Below are positions 44,812 to 52,673 of a stretch of DNA of 64,000 nucleotides, in pieces. The translations under genes were made by a program, and so were the position numbers. Numbering within the stretch: position 1 is the first letter of the stretch; the number at the start of each line of letters is the position of its first letter. The notes under the pieces are model-generated. The model saw nothing but the letters and a program-made list of their open reading frames with translations, was not told where the DNA came from and searched no databases. Source of the stretch: UBA1930 sp943371535 (GTDB taxonomy: Bacteria > Bacteroidota > Bacteroidia > Chitinophagales > Chitinophagaceae); NCBI GenBank assembly GCA_943371535.1, contig CALRVE020000003.1, forward strand, positions 1 to 64,000. Direction: 5' to 3'.

Positions 44812-46821
44812 ATGAAAAAAATATCACTACTTACTACTTACTACTTATTACTGATAACCTTTTCATCAGCACAAAATGTATTGGTAAACACTGCTCAAAG
44901 TCCTCATGCAAAATTGAACAGTATTGGCTTAACAGATGTTCAACTAACCAAAGGCTTTTGGGCAGAGCGTTTTGGTGTTTGTAGAGATGCTATGTTGCCA
45001 CAACTTTGGAATATATATACCAGTGATACCATTTGCTACTCCTTCAAGAATTTTAAAGTTGCTGCAGGCTTAGATACAGGTAGATTTAGAGGACCCAGTT
45101 TTCATGATGGCGACTTTTATAAAACCTTAGAAGCAGTGGCTGTAATGTATGCCAACACTAAAGACAGTAAGTTAGAACAATGGTTGAACAATGCCATAAC
45201 AGTGATTGCAAAAGCACAGAAAGCAGATGGTTATATTTATACTAAAAGCATCATTGAACAACGCAAAACAGGTAAAGAAAAAATGTTTGATGATCAGTTG
45301 AGCTTTGAGGCCTACAACTTTGGTCATTTAATGACGGCAGGCTGCATTCACTACAGAGCTACTGGAAATAATAGTTTATTGAATATAGCAACTAAAGCAG
45401 CCGATTTTTTAATTGGGTTTTATAAAGTAGCAACGCCTGAACAAGCAAGAAATGCAATTTGTCCTTCTCATTACATGGGTTTGGTAGAATTGTATAGAAC
45501 CACAAAAGCAACCAAATATCTCGACTTAGTTAATTACTTAATCAACATTCGTGGTACAGTTGAAGGTACAGATGATAACAGTGATAGAGCACCTTTTAGG
45601 AAAATGAATAAAATTGTTGGTCATGCTGTTCGTGCAAATTATTTATGTGCAGGTGTGGCAGATGTGTATGCTGAAACAGGTGATACAACGTTGATGAAAA
45701 CCTTAGATAAATTGTGGCACAATGTTACGGAAACAAAAATGTACATTACTGGTGGTTGTGGTGCTTTATATGATGGTGTAAGTGTAGATGGAACTTCTTA
45801 TAAACCAGACACTGTTCAAAAAGTACATCAAGCCTATGGAAGAGATTTTCAATTACCCAATTTTTCTGCACACAACGAAACCTGTGCAAACATTGGCAAT
45901 GTTTTGTGGAATTGGAGAATGTTTTTGCTTACTGGAGAAAGTAAATACATGGATATAGTTGAGCTAACTTTATACAACAGTGTGTTAAGTGGTGTGAGTT
46001 TAGATGGATTAAAATATTTCTACACCAATCCATTGGCAGCCACTAACAATTATCCATATCATTTACGTTGGGAAGGTGGACGTATACCGTATATCAGCAA
46101 ATCCAATTGTTGTCCACCCAATGTGGTAAGAATCATTGCAGAAATCAATAACTACATGTACAGTATTGCAAACGATGGTTTGTATATCAACATGTATGGC
46201 TCTAATAATATTAACACAACACTAAAAAACGGAAGTGTAATTGCCTTACAACAATCAACTGATTATCCTTGGAGTGGCAATATCAATTTTACCATTCAGC
46301 AAGCACCAACAACTGCTACCAATATTTATTTGAGAATACCAGATTGGTGCAGTAAAGCAACCATTAAAGTAAATGGTGTTGCACAAAAAATAGAATACAA
46401 TGCATACACCAAAATCATTAAAAATTGGAAAATAGGTGATAAAATAGAACTCATTTTAGATATGCCTACCGTGTTGATGGAATCCAATCCTTTGGTAGAA
46501 GAAACTAAAAATCAGGTAGCTATAAAACGTGGTCCATTGGTATATTGTTTAGAAAGTGCAGATATAAAGGATGCCAACATTTTCAATATAGTGATTCCAG
46601 CAAAAACACAGTTTGTAACAAAGCCTGTAACCATTGCAAATACTAGTGTTGTAGGCTTACAAGGTACAGCTCAGTTATTACAAAATAATCACTGGAAAAA
46701 AAGTTTATACAAACCCATGAATACCACTACAAAACCCATTCGTATAACGTTGATTCCGTATTATGCTTGGGCAAATAGAGGTAAAACAGATATGAGTGTT
46801 TGGTTACCAGTGGTTAGGTGA
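44812..46821 (+). CDS. GH127-type (DUF1680) beta-L-arabinofuranosidase
   Basis: 669 residues. The signal MKKISLLTTYYLLLITFSSA is encoded by a heptamer repeat. The DUF1680 core follows: LTDVQLTKGFWAERF, GSFHDGD-type FRGPSFHDGDFYKTLEAVA, then AHNETCANIGNVLWNWRM (Glu and Cys metal ligands) and SNCCPPNVVRIIAE with the Cys pair that includes the catalytic cysteine. A C-terminal beta domain has NIYLRIPDWCSKATIKVNG. The family removes beta-L-arabinofuranose; related GH146 enzymes act on pectic arabinan. It is bracketed by R3 forward upstream and R3 reverse downstream. Confidence 0.9.
   Translation: MKKISLLTTYYLLLITFSSAQNVLVNTAQSPHAKLNSIGLTDVQLTKGFWAERFGVCRDAMLPQLWNIYTSDTICYSFKNFKVAAGLDTGRFRGPSFHDGDFYKTLEAVAVMYANTKDSKLEQWLNNAITVIAKAQKADGYIYTKSIIEQRKTGKEKMFDDQLSFEAYNFGHLMTAGCIHYRATGNNSLLNIATKAADFLIGFYKVATPEQARNAICPSHYMGLVELYRTTKATKYLDLVNYLINIRGTVEGTDDNSDRAPFRKMNKIVGHAVRANYLCAGVADVYAETGDTTLMKTLDKLWHNVTETKMYITGGCGALYDGVSVDGTSYKPDTVQKVHQAYGRDFQLPNFSAHNETCANIGNVLWNWRMFLLTGESKYMDIVELTLYNSVLSGVSLDGLKYFYTNPLAATNNYPYHLRWEGGRIPYISKSNCCPPNVVRIIAEINNYMYSIANDGLYINMYGSNNINTTLKNGSVIALQQSTDYPWSGNINFTIQQAPTTATNIYLRIPDWCSKATIKVNGVAQKIEYNAYTKIIKNWKIGDKIELILDMPTVLMESNPLVEETKNQVAIKRGPLVYCLESADIKDANIFNIVIPAKTQFVTKPVTIANTSVVGLQGTAQLLQNNHWKKSLYKPMNTTTKPIRITLIPYYAWANRGKTDMSVWLPVVR
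44823..44857 (+). repeat. Heptanucleotide repeat encoding a signal peptide core
   Basis: Five 7-bp units of cttacta type (atcacta, cttacta, cttacta, cttatta, ctgataa) encode SLLTTYYLLLIT of the GH127 signal peptide. Confidence 0.78.
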
Positions 46822-47030
46822 TTTTTTGAAACAAGCGATAGAACAACAATGAAGCTTCAGTGGCAAGTTTATCCTGAGCGATAGTCGAAGGACACACTTC
46901 AACTGAAGAATAGAAATTGAACTTTTATCTAAGCGTAAGAATATAACCACAAAGACACAACGACACAATGAAGCACAACGTTGTGACTCGTTTTGTCGTT
47001 TAGCCGTTGTGGTTCAAAAAAAATAAAAAT
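46822..47030 (+). repeat. Intergenic R3 reverse and complete R1 hairpin
   Basis: R3 reverse (about 46837-46930, with the TTTATCCTGAGCGATAGTCG cassette) is followed by a complete R1 (about 46943-47020: AACCACAAAGACACAACGAC and its complement). The A-rich end lies next to the start codon of the RuBisCO-like gene. Confidence 0.7.
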
Positions 47031-48272
47031 ATGGAAAGAATAACAGCAACTTATTACATTGAAACACCTTACTCACCAGAGCAGGCTGCACAAGTTTTAG
47101 CAGGTGAGCAATCGTCAGGAACATTTGTAGCAGTGCCAGGAGAAACAGAAGAATTAAAGCAACGTTTTGCGGCTCGTGTAGAATATGTTGAACATTTAGA
47201 AACAGTTGATACGCCTGCTATTCCAGGAGCAACCAGTACAACAGGGAAATATCACAGAGCCATTGTAAAAGTAAGTTGGAACATAGAAAATTTTGGCTAC
47301 AACTTGCCTGTTTTGGTTTCTACTTTACAAGGTAATTTGTATGAAATAACACAGTTTACTGGCTTAAAGTTGATGGATATTGAACTGCCAGAAAGCTTTG
47401 CTCAACATTTTGCAGGTGCCAAATTTGGTGTTGAAGGTTGCAGGCATTTAACACAAGTACAAGGAAGACCATTGATAGGTACCATTATTAAGCCAAGCAT
47501 TGGTTTAACTCCTGAACAAACAGCAGCTATTGTACAAACATTAGCTGCAGCTGGAATTGATTTTGTAAAAGATGATGAGTTAATGAGTTCATCAGCCAAT
47601 TCTGCTTTTGAAGATAGATTGAAGGCAGTGATGCAAGTCATTAATGCACATGCAGACAAAACAGGTAAAAAAGTAATGTATGCAATCAATATAACGGGTG
47701 AAGTAGATGAAATGAAAAAACGCTATGAACAAATTGTTGCAATAGGAGGAACTTGTGCAATGATTAGTATTAATACCATTGGTATCTCAGCGGCTAAAAA
47801 AATATGTGATTTTGGCTCACTAGCTATTCATGCTCATCGCAATGGTTGGGGTATGATGACAAGACATCCATTGTTAGGAATTGATTTTAAAGCATATCAA
47901 AAAATTTGGCGTTTAGTAGGTGTAGATCAATTGCATGTAAACGGTATTAAAAATAAGTTTTGGGAAACAGATGATAGTGTAGTGAGTTCAATAGAGTCAC
48001 TAAAGCAACCAATGTACCAGCATAAAAATATTTTGCCTGTTGTGTCTTCTGGTCAGTGGGGTGGACAAGCATTTGAAACATGGAGAAGAACACAAACAGT
48101 AGATTTATTGTACATGGCAGGTGGTGGAATTATGGCACATCCAATGGGGCCTGCAGCTGGAGTAGTTGCATTGCAACAAGCATGGCAAGCAGCAGTGAAT
48201 GGATTAACCTTAGAGCAGGCAAGAAAAGAATTTGTAGAGTTTGATAAGGCTGCTGAAAAATTTGGGAATTAA
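47031..48272 (+). CDS. RuBisCO-like protein, likely 3-oxo-isoapionate-4-phosphate decarboxylase or transcarboxylase/hydrolase
   Basis: 413 residues from the ATG at MERITATYYIETPYS; an earlier ATG adds MWFKKNKN. The RuBisCO fold is intact: IGTIIKPSIGLTPEQ (active-site Lys154), DFVKDDE (Lys180 for carbamylation with Asp182/Glu183 as metal ligands), HAHRNG (His268), LHVNGIKNKF, VVSSGQW and MAGGGIMAHPMGPAAG (phosphate loop). Loop residues differ from true RuBisCO, so carbon fixation is not expected. In known D-apionate pathways such proteins act on the phosphorylated oxo-isoapionate made by a DUF1537 kinase (OiaK), and such a kinase follows downstream. OiaX (decarboxylase) versus OiaT (hydrolase) cannot be told apart here. 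Confidence 0.87.
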   Translation: MERITATYYIETPYSPEQAAQVLAGEQSSGTFVAVPGETEELKQRFAARVEYVEHLETVDTPAIPGATSTTGKYHRAIVKVSWNIENFGYNLPVLVSTLQGNLYEITQFTGLKLMDIELPESFAQHFAGAKFGVEGCRHLTQVQGRPLIGTIIKPSIGLTPEQTAAIVQTLAAAGIDFVKDDELMSSSANSAFEDRLKAVMQVINAHADKTGKKVMYAINITGEVDEMKKRYEQIVAIGGTCAMISINTIGISAAKKICDFGSLAIHAHRNGWGMMTRHPLLGIDFKAYQKIWRLVGVDQLHVNGIKNKFWETDDSVVSSIESLKQPMYQHKNILPVVSSGQWGGQAFETWRRTQTVDLLYMAGGGIMAHPMGPAAGVVALQQAWQAAVNGLTLEQARKEFVEFDKAAEKFGN

Positions 48273-48334
48273 ATCATTAAACCACTAAGCCACTAAGACA
48301 GTAAGTTGCACAAAGGAATAAATTAACCAATAAA
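48273..48334 (+). repeat. R1 left arm upstream of the GxxExxY gene
   Basis: AACCACTAAGCCACTAAGAC begins a left arm (about 48280-48318). The complementary right arm lies beyond the GxxExxY gene at 48730-48768. Confidence 0.65.
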
Positions 48335-48724
48335 ATGTACCAAGCACTTTCAAATCATGAAGAATATTTAGCTGCTCAAATAGTTGATATAGCTATTACT
48401 ATACACAAGCAACTTGGTCCAGGTTTGCTTGAAAGTGTTTATGAGAAATGTTTTTGTTATGAATTGGCACAGAGAAATATTCCTTTTAAAAGGCAAGAAG
48501 CTTTGCCAATATTTTATAAGGATTTTAAAATTGATGATGGTTTACGAATTGATATATTAATAGATGATTTGGTAATTGTAGAGTTGAAAGCCCAAGAATT
48601 ATATCATCCTGTTTGGGATGCACAATTATTGAGTTACTTGAAATTGTCAAATTTGAGATTAGGGTTTTTGATAAACTTTCATACGCCATTAATGAAAGAT
48701 GGTATCAAAAGAAAAATTGTATAA
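48335..48724 (+). CDS. GxxExxY protein, PD-(D/E)XK nuclease-like, inside a split R1 hairpin
   Basis: 129 residues. The namesake motif is GLLESVY (within QLGPGLLESVYEKC, about 26-40); the nuclease-type core is RIDILIDDLVIVELKAQ (Asp, then E-x-K). The end reads LRLGFLINFHTPLMKDGIKRKIV, typical for the family. Function is unproven; a nuclease fold is established for the family by similarity. It interrupts the RuBisCO-like/kinase pair. An R1 left arm precedes it and the matching right arm follows it, so the gene looks inserted into, or carried by, an R1 element. Its last codons are part of a tandem repeat downstream. Confidence 0.88.
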   Translation: MYQALSNHEEYLAAQIVDIAITIHKQLGPGLLESVYEKCFCYELAQRNIPFKRQEALPIFYKDFKIDDGLRIDILIDDLVIVELKAQELYHPVWDAQLLSYLKLSNLRLGFLINFHTPLMKDGIKRKIV

Positions 48725-49141
48725 ACAAAACTTAGTGAACCTTTGAGGCTTCGTGTCTTAGTGGTTCAAAAAATGAGTAAAAGAAAAATTGTATAAACAA
48801 AACTTAGTGAACCTTTGAGACTTCGTGTCTTAGTGGTTTAAAAAAAATGAGTAAAAGAAAAATTGTATAAACAAAACTTAGTGAACCTTCGTGACTTCGT
48901 GTCTTAGTGGTTCAAAAAAAATGAGTAAAAGAAAAATTGTATAAACAAAACTTAGTGAACCTTTGAGACTTCGTGTCTTAGTGGTTCAAAAAAATGAGTA
49001 AAAGAAAAATTGTATAAACAAAACTTAGTGAACCTTTGAGACTTTGTGTCTTAGTGGTTCAAAAAAATGAGTAAAAGAAAAATTGTATAAACAAAACTTA
49101 GTGAACCTTTGAGACTTTGTGTCTTAGTGGTTCAAAAAAAA
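48707..49141 (+). repeat. Tandem 73-75-bp repeat: six extra gene junctions with five 7-codon minigenes
   Basis: Units begin at about 48707, 48779, 48853, 48927, 49000 and 49073. Each holds the end of the GxxExxY gene (AAAAGAAAAATTGTATAA), an R1 right arm, an A run, and the start of the kinase gene (ATGAGTAAAA). Decoy ATGs at 48773, 48847, 48921, 48994 and 49067 each read MSKRKIV and stop. The true kinase start is at 49142. It fills the 417-bp gap and has no variable spacers. Confidence 0.9.
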
Positions 49142-50425
49142 ATGAGTAAAATACTTTTAGCATATTATGGTGATGATTTCACAGGCTCAACAGATGCCTT
49201 AGAATTCTTATGTACTGCTGGTGCAAATGCAATGTTGTTTATTGAACCACCTACAACTAAACAATTACAACAATATCCAAATTTGAATGCGTATGGTATA
49301 GCAGGCAAAACACGTTCATTACCACCAACAGAAATGGAAAATGTTTTAGAAGATGCTTTTAAACAAATGAAAGCTACTCAACCAAAACATGTACATTATA
49401 AAGTTTGCTCCACCTTTGATTCAGCACCACACATTGGTAGCATTGGTACAGCCATTGATTGTGGATTGAAAGTATTCAACAACAATTTAATTCCTGTAGT
49501 TGGTGGTACACCTGCTTTAGGAAGGTATTGTGTATTTGGAAATTTATTTGCACAAATGGGTATTGGTAGTAATGGAAAAGTGTATCGTTTAGACAAGCAT
49601 CCATCTATGAGTAAACATCCTGTTACGCCATCTGCTGAAAGTGATTTAAGAGTGCACTTGTCAAAGCAAACTAATGAAAAAATTGGATTGATTGATATTA
49701 TACAAATGCAACAACCTATCCATAATTGGACCAAGCATGTAGATAACGAAAAGGTGGTATTGTTAGATGCTTTGTATAATGAACAACTAATAACTATAGG
49801 CGAATGGATGGAGCAATTGAATAACAATAATGAATCCTTATTTTCTGTTGGTGGTTCAAGTATAGAAATGGCGTTGGGCAATTATTGGCAAGAAAAAAGT
49901 TTGTTGAATGCTGTACATGAATGGCCAATTGTAGCACCTGCTGATCAATTATTGGTAGTTTCAGGAAGTTGTTCTCCTGTTACTGCTGCACAAATTGCTT
50001 ATGCTAAACAACAAGGTTTTGAAGAGTTGATTTTAGATGCCGTTTCAATTTGTAATAATAAGGGCATCGATGAAACTACATTCGATTTAGTGAAAGAGAA
50101 ATTCTTAAATAATAACCAACTCATTGTTCACACGGGGAATAAACAAGCCAATAATTTGTCGTCAGCAATATTAGGAACTGCATTAGGTTTAATTGCAAAA
50201 TATGCAATTACCAATTGTGGAATTAAGAGAGTGATTGTTGCAGGTGGAGATACCAGCAGCTATGCAGCAAGAGCAATGGAAATTGAAGCTGTAGAAATGA
50301 TAGCATCAGTTGTGAAAGGAGCACCATTGTGCAAAGCCCATTCGGCTAATAAAAATATGAATGGCTTAGAAGTAAATTTTAAAGGTGGGCAAGTAGGTAG
50401 CGAAAATTATTTCACACTGTTTTAA
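49142..50425 (+). CDS. DUF1537 kinase, 3-oxo-isoapionate kinase (OiaK)-like
   Basis: 427 residues from the ATG at MSKILLAYYGDDFTGSTDA, the copy of the repeated start that opens into a long frame; the frame runs back to 49109 only through repeat sequence. Motifs are GDDFTGSTDALEFL, VHYKVCSTFDSAPHIGSIG, VVGGTPALGRYCVFGNLFA, KHPVTPSAESDLRVHL and VIVAGGDTSSYAARAM. The TPALGRYCVFGNLFA type is what I recall for OiaK rather than for threonate kinases, and the RuBisCO-like gene upstream fits. It is clearly different from the other DUF1537 kinase at 31437. Predicted product: 3-oxo-isoapionate 4-phosphate. Confidence 0.85.
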   Translation: MSKILLAYYGDDFTGSTDALEFLCTAGANAMLFIEPPTTKQLQQYPNLNAYGIAGKTRSLPPTEMENVLEDAFKQMKATQPKHVHYKVCSTFDSAPHIGSIGTAIDCGLKVFNNNLIPVVGGTPALGRYCVFGNLFAQMGIGSNGKVYRLDKHPSMSKHPVTPSAESDLRVHLSKQTNEKIGLIDIIQMQQPIHNWTKHVDNEKVVLLDALYNEQLITIGEWMEQLNNNNESLFSVGGSSIEMALGNYWQEKSLLNAVHEWPIVAPADQLLVVSGSCSPVTAAQIAYAKQQGFEELILDAVSICNNKGIDETTFDLVKEKFLNNNQLIVHTGNKQANNLSSAILGTALGLIAKYAITNCGIKRVIVAGGDTSSYAARAMEIEAVEMIASVVKGAPLCKAHSANKNMNGLEVNFKGGQVGSENYFTLF

Positions 50426-50530
50426 CCACAGAGTTAAATGAGGTATGCACAGAGTTGCATAGAGCCTCTTTTAAACTCTGTGATAAAACTCTAAATCCTC
50501 TGTGGTAAAAAGAAAACTTAAATAAAAAAT
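50426..50530 (+). repeat. R1-variant hairpin between the kinase and the racemase-fold gene
   Basis: AACCACAGAGTT (50424 on) and CTCTGTGGTAAAA near 50510 form the outer stem, with AGAGCCTCTT-type sequence inside. It may terminate or stabilise transcripts. No other feature is seen. Confidence 0.5.
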
Positions 50531-51196
50531 ATGTCACAAAAAACATTAGGTCTCATTCACACATCAGCAACACTGGTTCCTGTATTTGCAGAATTATGTG
50601 CTAAATATTTGCCAGGTATTAAAACCTTCAACATTGTAGATGATAGCCTGATTAAAAATACCATTGCATGTGGTGAGCTAACAAAATCAACTGCAGCAAG
50701 AGTGGTAAGTTATGCAGCATCTGCCAAAGAAGCAGGAGCAGATTTTATTTTATACACTTGTTCGTCTATTGGGCCTGCTGTAGAAATAGCAGCAAGTTTA
50801 AACGATATACCAGTGTTAAGAGTAGATCAGCCAATGGCAGATGTAGCAGTTGCAACTGGCAAAAGAATTGGCGTAATTGCAACCTTATCAACTACACTTG
50901 AGCCTACTAGTGATTTGGTAAGAAGAAGAGCCATTGTAGCAGGAAAAGAAATAGAACTTACATCTGTTTTATGTGAAGGAGCTTTTGAAGCATTGATGAG
51001 TGGAGATGCAGCCACACACGATGCAAAAGTTTGTGAAGCTTTAAAGCAATTGTCTAAAGAAGTAGATGTGATTTTATTAGCACAAGCTAGCATGGCAAGG
51101 GTGGTAGATAGTTTAAATGAGGAAGATAAAAGAGTGCCTATTCTTGCAAGTCCTATTACAGCCATTGAATATTTAACCACTATTTTAAACCACTAA
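50531..51196 (+). CDS. Asp/Glu-racemase-superfamily protein with one catalytic-type cysteine
   Basis: 221 residues, cytoplasmic. The fold pattern of the Asp/Glu/hydantoin racemase superfamily is clear: LGLIHTSATLVPVF, then ADFILYTCSSIGPAVE (Cys77) and KRIGVIATLSTTLEPT. At the site where racemases carry the second catalytic Cys, the sequence reads VILLAQASMARV, with no Cys. Single-Cys members such as arylmalonate decarboxylase are not racemases. So a decarboxylase, isomerase or other proton-transfer role on an apiose-derived intermediate is plausible; this is inference. It lies 105 bp after the OiaK-like gene and 77 bp before the transporter. Confidence 0.82.
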   Translation: MSQKTLGLIHTSATLVPVFAELCAKYLPGIKTFNIVDDSLIKNTIACGELTKSTAARVVSYAASAKEAGADFILYTCSSIGPAVEIAASLNDIPVLRVDQPMADVAVATGKRIGVIATLSTTLEPTSDLVRRRAIVAGKEIELTSVLCEGAFEALMSGDAATHDAKVCEALKQLSKEVDVILLAQASMARVVDSLNEEDKRVPILASPITAIEYLTTILNH

Positions 51197-51273
51197 AACA
51201 CGAAGCACACCAAGCTGCACCAAGTCTTCATGAAACTTTGTGTCTCAGTGTCTTTGTGGTTCAATCAACGCCA
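51197..51273 (+). repeat. Complete R1 hairpin before the BASS transporter gene
   Basis: The arms AACCACTAAAACACGAAGCAC (from 51189, overlapping the upstream stop) and GTGTCTTTGTGGTTCAA form a long imperfect stem. Confidence 0.6.
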
Positions 51274-52557
51274 ATGAAAAAACTACAAAAAATAGCCTTG
51301 TTTGTCTCTGCACTAGCATTGTTGTTAGTGCTTATAGGTGTATTCATGCACAATGAACAATTGTACAAACCTGCTGCTCTTATTGCAGCCATCACGTTGG
51401 CTTTTGGTTTGGCAGCTGTTGAAGCATTAAAAGGCTATCAATACACTGCATGGATTATTACAGCAGTAATTGCTGGAATGTTGTTTCCACAAGCATTTAA
51501 GAGTTGGGGTAATATTAATTTAAGAGATAAAACACTCATGTTGGTCATTATTCAATTGGTGATGTTTGGTATGGGTACGCACATGAGTTTAAAAGATTTT
51601 AAAGGATTGGCTACAACAGGAAAAGGCGTATTGATTGGCTTATTTTGTCATTTTAGCATCATGCCATTAATGGGCTTATTACTCACCAAAATTTTTCATT
51701 TTGAGCCAGAAATTGCAGCAGGCATTATTTTAATTGGCAGTTGCAGTAGTGGATTGGCAAGCAATGTAATGGTATATTTAGCCAAAGCCAATTTGGTATT
51801 AAGTGTAATTGTAACAGCTATGGCAACATTGGTTGCTCCCTTCATTACTCCATTGCTTATGAAAGCATTGGCAGGAACATTAATTCATATCAACTTTATG
51901 GATATGATGATGGAAATTATTAAAATTGTATTGGTGCCTATTGGTGCAGCATTGTTGCACGATTATTTAAAAAGTGCAAATTTAGCTCAGCTTAAAAAAA
52001 TACACATTGCAGTAGTTAGTGCCATAGTATGGATTATAGTAGTAGTGTTTTTAAAAGATAAAATTATAGCAAAAGAGTTGCAACAAAGTTTTGTATTAAG
52101 TGGTTTTATGGCAGGTGCAATTGTAGCAGGTTTTTTATATCATTTGCTGTATAAAACAATGCCTTCAATCGATAAAATCATGCCTTTTATTTCTATGTTT
52201 GGTATTATTTATTTTACCACTGTAACCACAGCTGCAGGTAGAGATAATTTAATGAAAGTAGGATTGCTATTGTTTCTTGCTTCTGTAATTCACAATGCAG
52301 CAGGTTACTTTTTTGGCTATTGGTTAAGCCGATTATTTGGTATGGATAAAAACAGCAGCAGAACCATTGCTTTTGAAGTAGGTTTACAAAATGGAGGTAT
52401 GGCAAGTGGCTTAGCAGGCAGCATGGGCAAGTTAGGAACTGTAGGTTTAGCAGCAGCAGTGTTTAGTCCTTGGATGAATATTAGTGGCAGTATTTTAGCC
52501 AACTATTGGAGAAAAAGGTCTGTGGAAGAATCTAAAGAAAACAATGTACCCAGCTGA
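51274..52557 (+). CDS. BASS (bile acid:sodium symporter)-family membrane transporter
   Basis: 427 residues from MKKLQKIALFVSALALLL; the frame extends upstream only through an R1 arm. Two extra N-terminal helices (about 1-70) precede the ten-helix BASS core: VMFGMGTHMSLKDF, LLTKIFHFEPEIAAGIILIGSCSSGLASNVMVYLAKAN (the crossover GSCSSG region), and FEVGLQNGGMASGLAG. The family moves organic acids with sodium. Placed after the RuBisCO-like, kinase and racemase-fold genes, it may import apionate or export the organic acid end product. Its last codons (NNVPS) overlap the first copy of a 33-bp repeat. Confidence 0.85.
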   Translation: MKKLQKIALFVSALALLLVLIGVFMHNEQLYKPAALIAAITLAFGLAAVEALKGYQYTAWIITAVIAGMLFPQAFKSWGNINLRDKTLMLVIIQLVMFGMGTHMSLKDFKGLATTGKGVLIGLFCHFSIMPLMGLLLTKIFHFEPEIAAGIILIGSCSSGLASNVMVYLAKANLVLSVIVTAMATLVAPFITPLLMKALAGTLIHINFMDMMMEIIKIVLVPIGAALLHDYLKSANLAQLKKIHIAVVSAIVWIIVVVFLKDKIIAKELQQSFVLSGFMAGAIVAGFLYHLLYKTMPSIDKIMPFISMFGIIYFTTVTTAAGRDNLMKVGLLLFLASVIHNAAGYFFGYWLSRLFGMDKNSSRTIAFEVGLQNGGMASGLAGSMGKLGTVGLAAAVFSPWMNISGSILANYWRKRSVEESKENNVPS

Positions 52558-52575
52558 TGAACAACAATGAAGCTT
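52543..52575 (+). repeat. 33-bp direct repeat, left copy
   Basis: It starts AATGTACCCAGCTGATGAAC and ends GAAGCTT. It is identical to 53884-53916 on the other side of the DUF1016 gene and corresponds to the outer end of R3 reverse. Confidence 0.85.
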
Positions 52576-52673
52576 TGTTAGGCTATGTTAAAGTGTAGAT
52601 TCAATAAATCTCTGCATATCTTTAATCCTAAATATAATGTAGAAGTTAATAACAAAATTGTATAGTATAATCA

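Noticed and set aside
47031..48272. True RuBisCO for carbon fixation
   Set aside because: Loop and substrate residues differ from forms I-III, there is no small subunit or phosphoribulokinase, and the neighbours are sugar-acid catabolic genes.
48707..49141. CRISPR array
   Set aside because: The units are directly adjacent 73-75-bp copies with no variable spacers, and their parts match the flanking genes.
49396..49881. A minus-strand 161-codon frame inside the OiaK-like gene
   Set aside because: It lies wholly antisense to a well-supported kinase and lacks any recognisable motif.
50531..51196. A standard aspartate or glutamate racemase
   Set aside because: The second catalytic cysteine is missing, and the operon context is sugar catabolism rather than cell wall.
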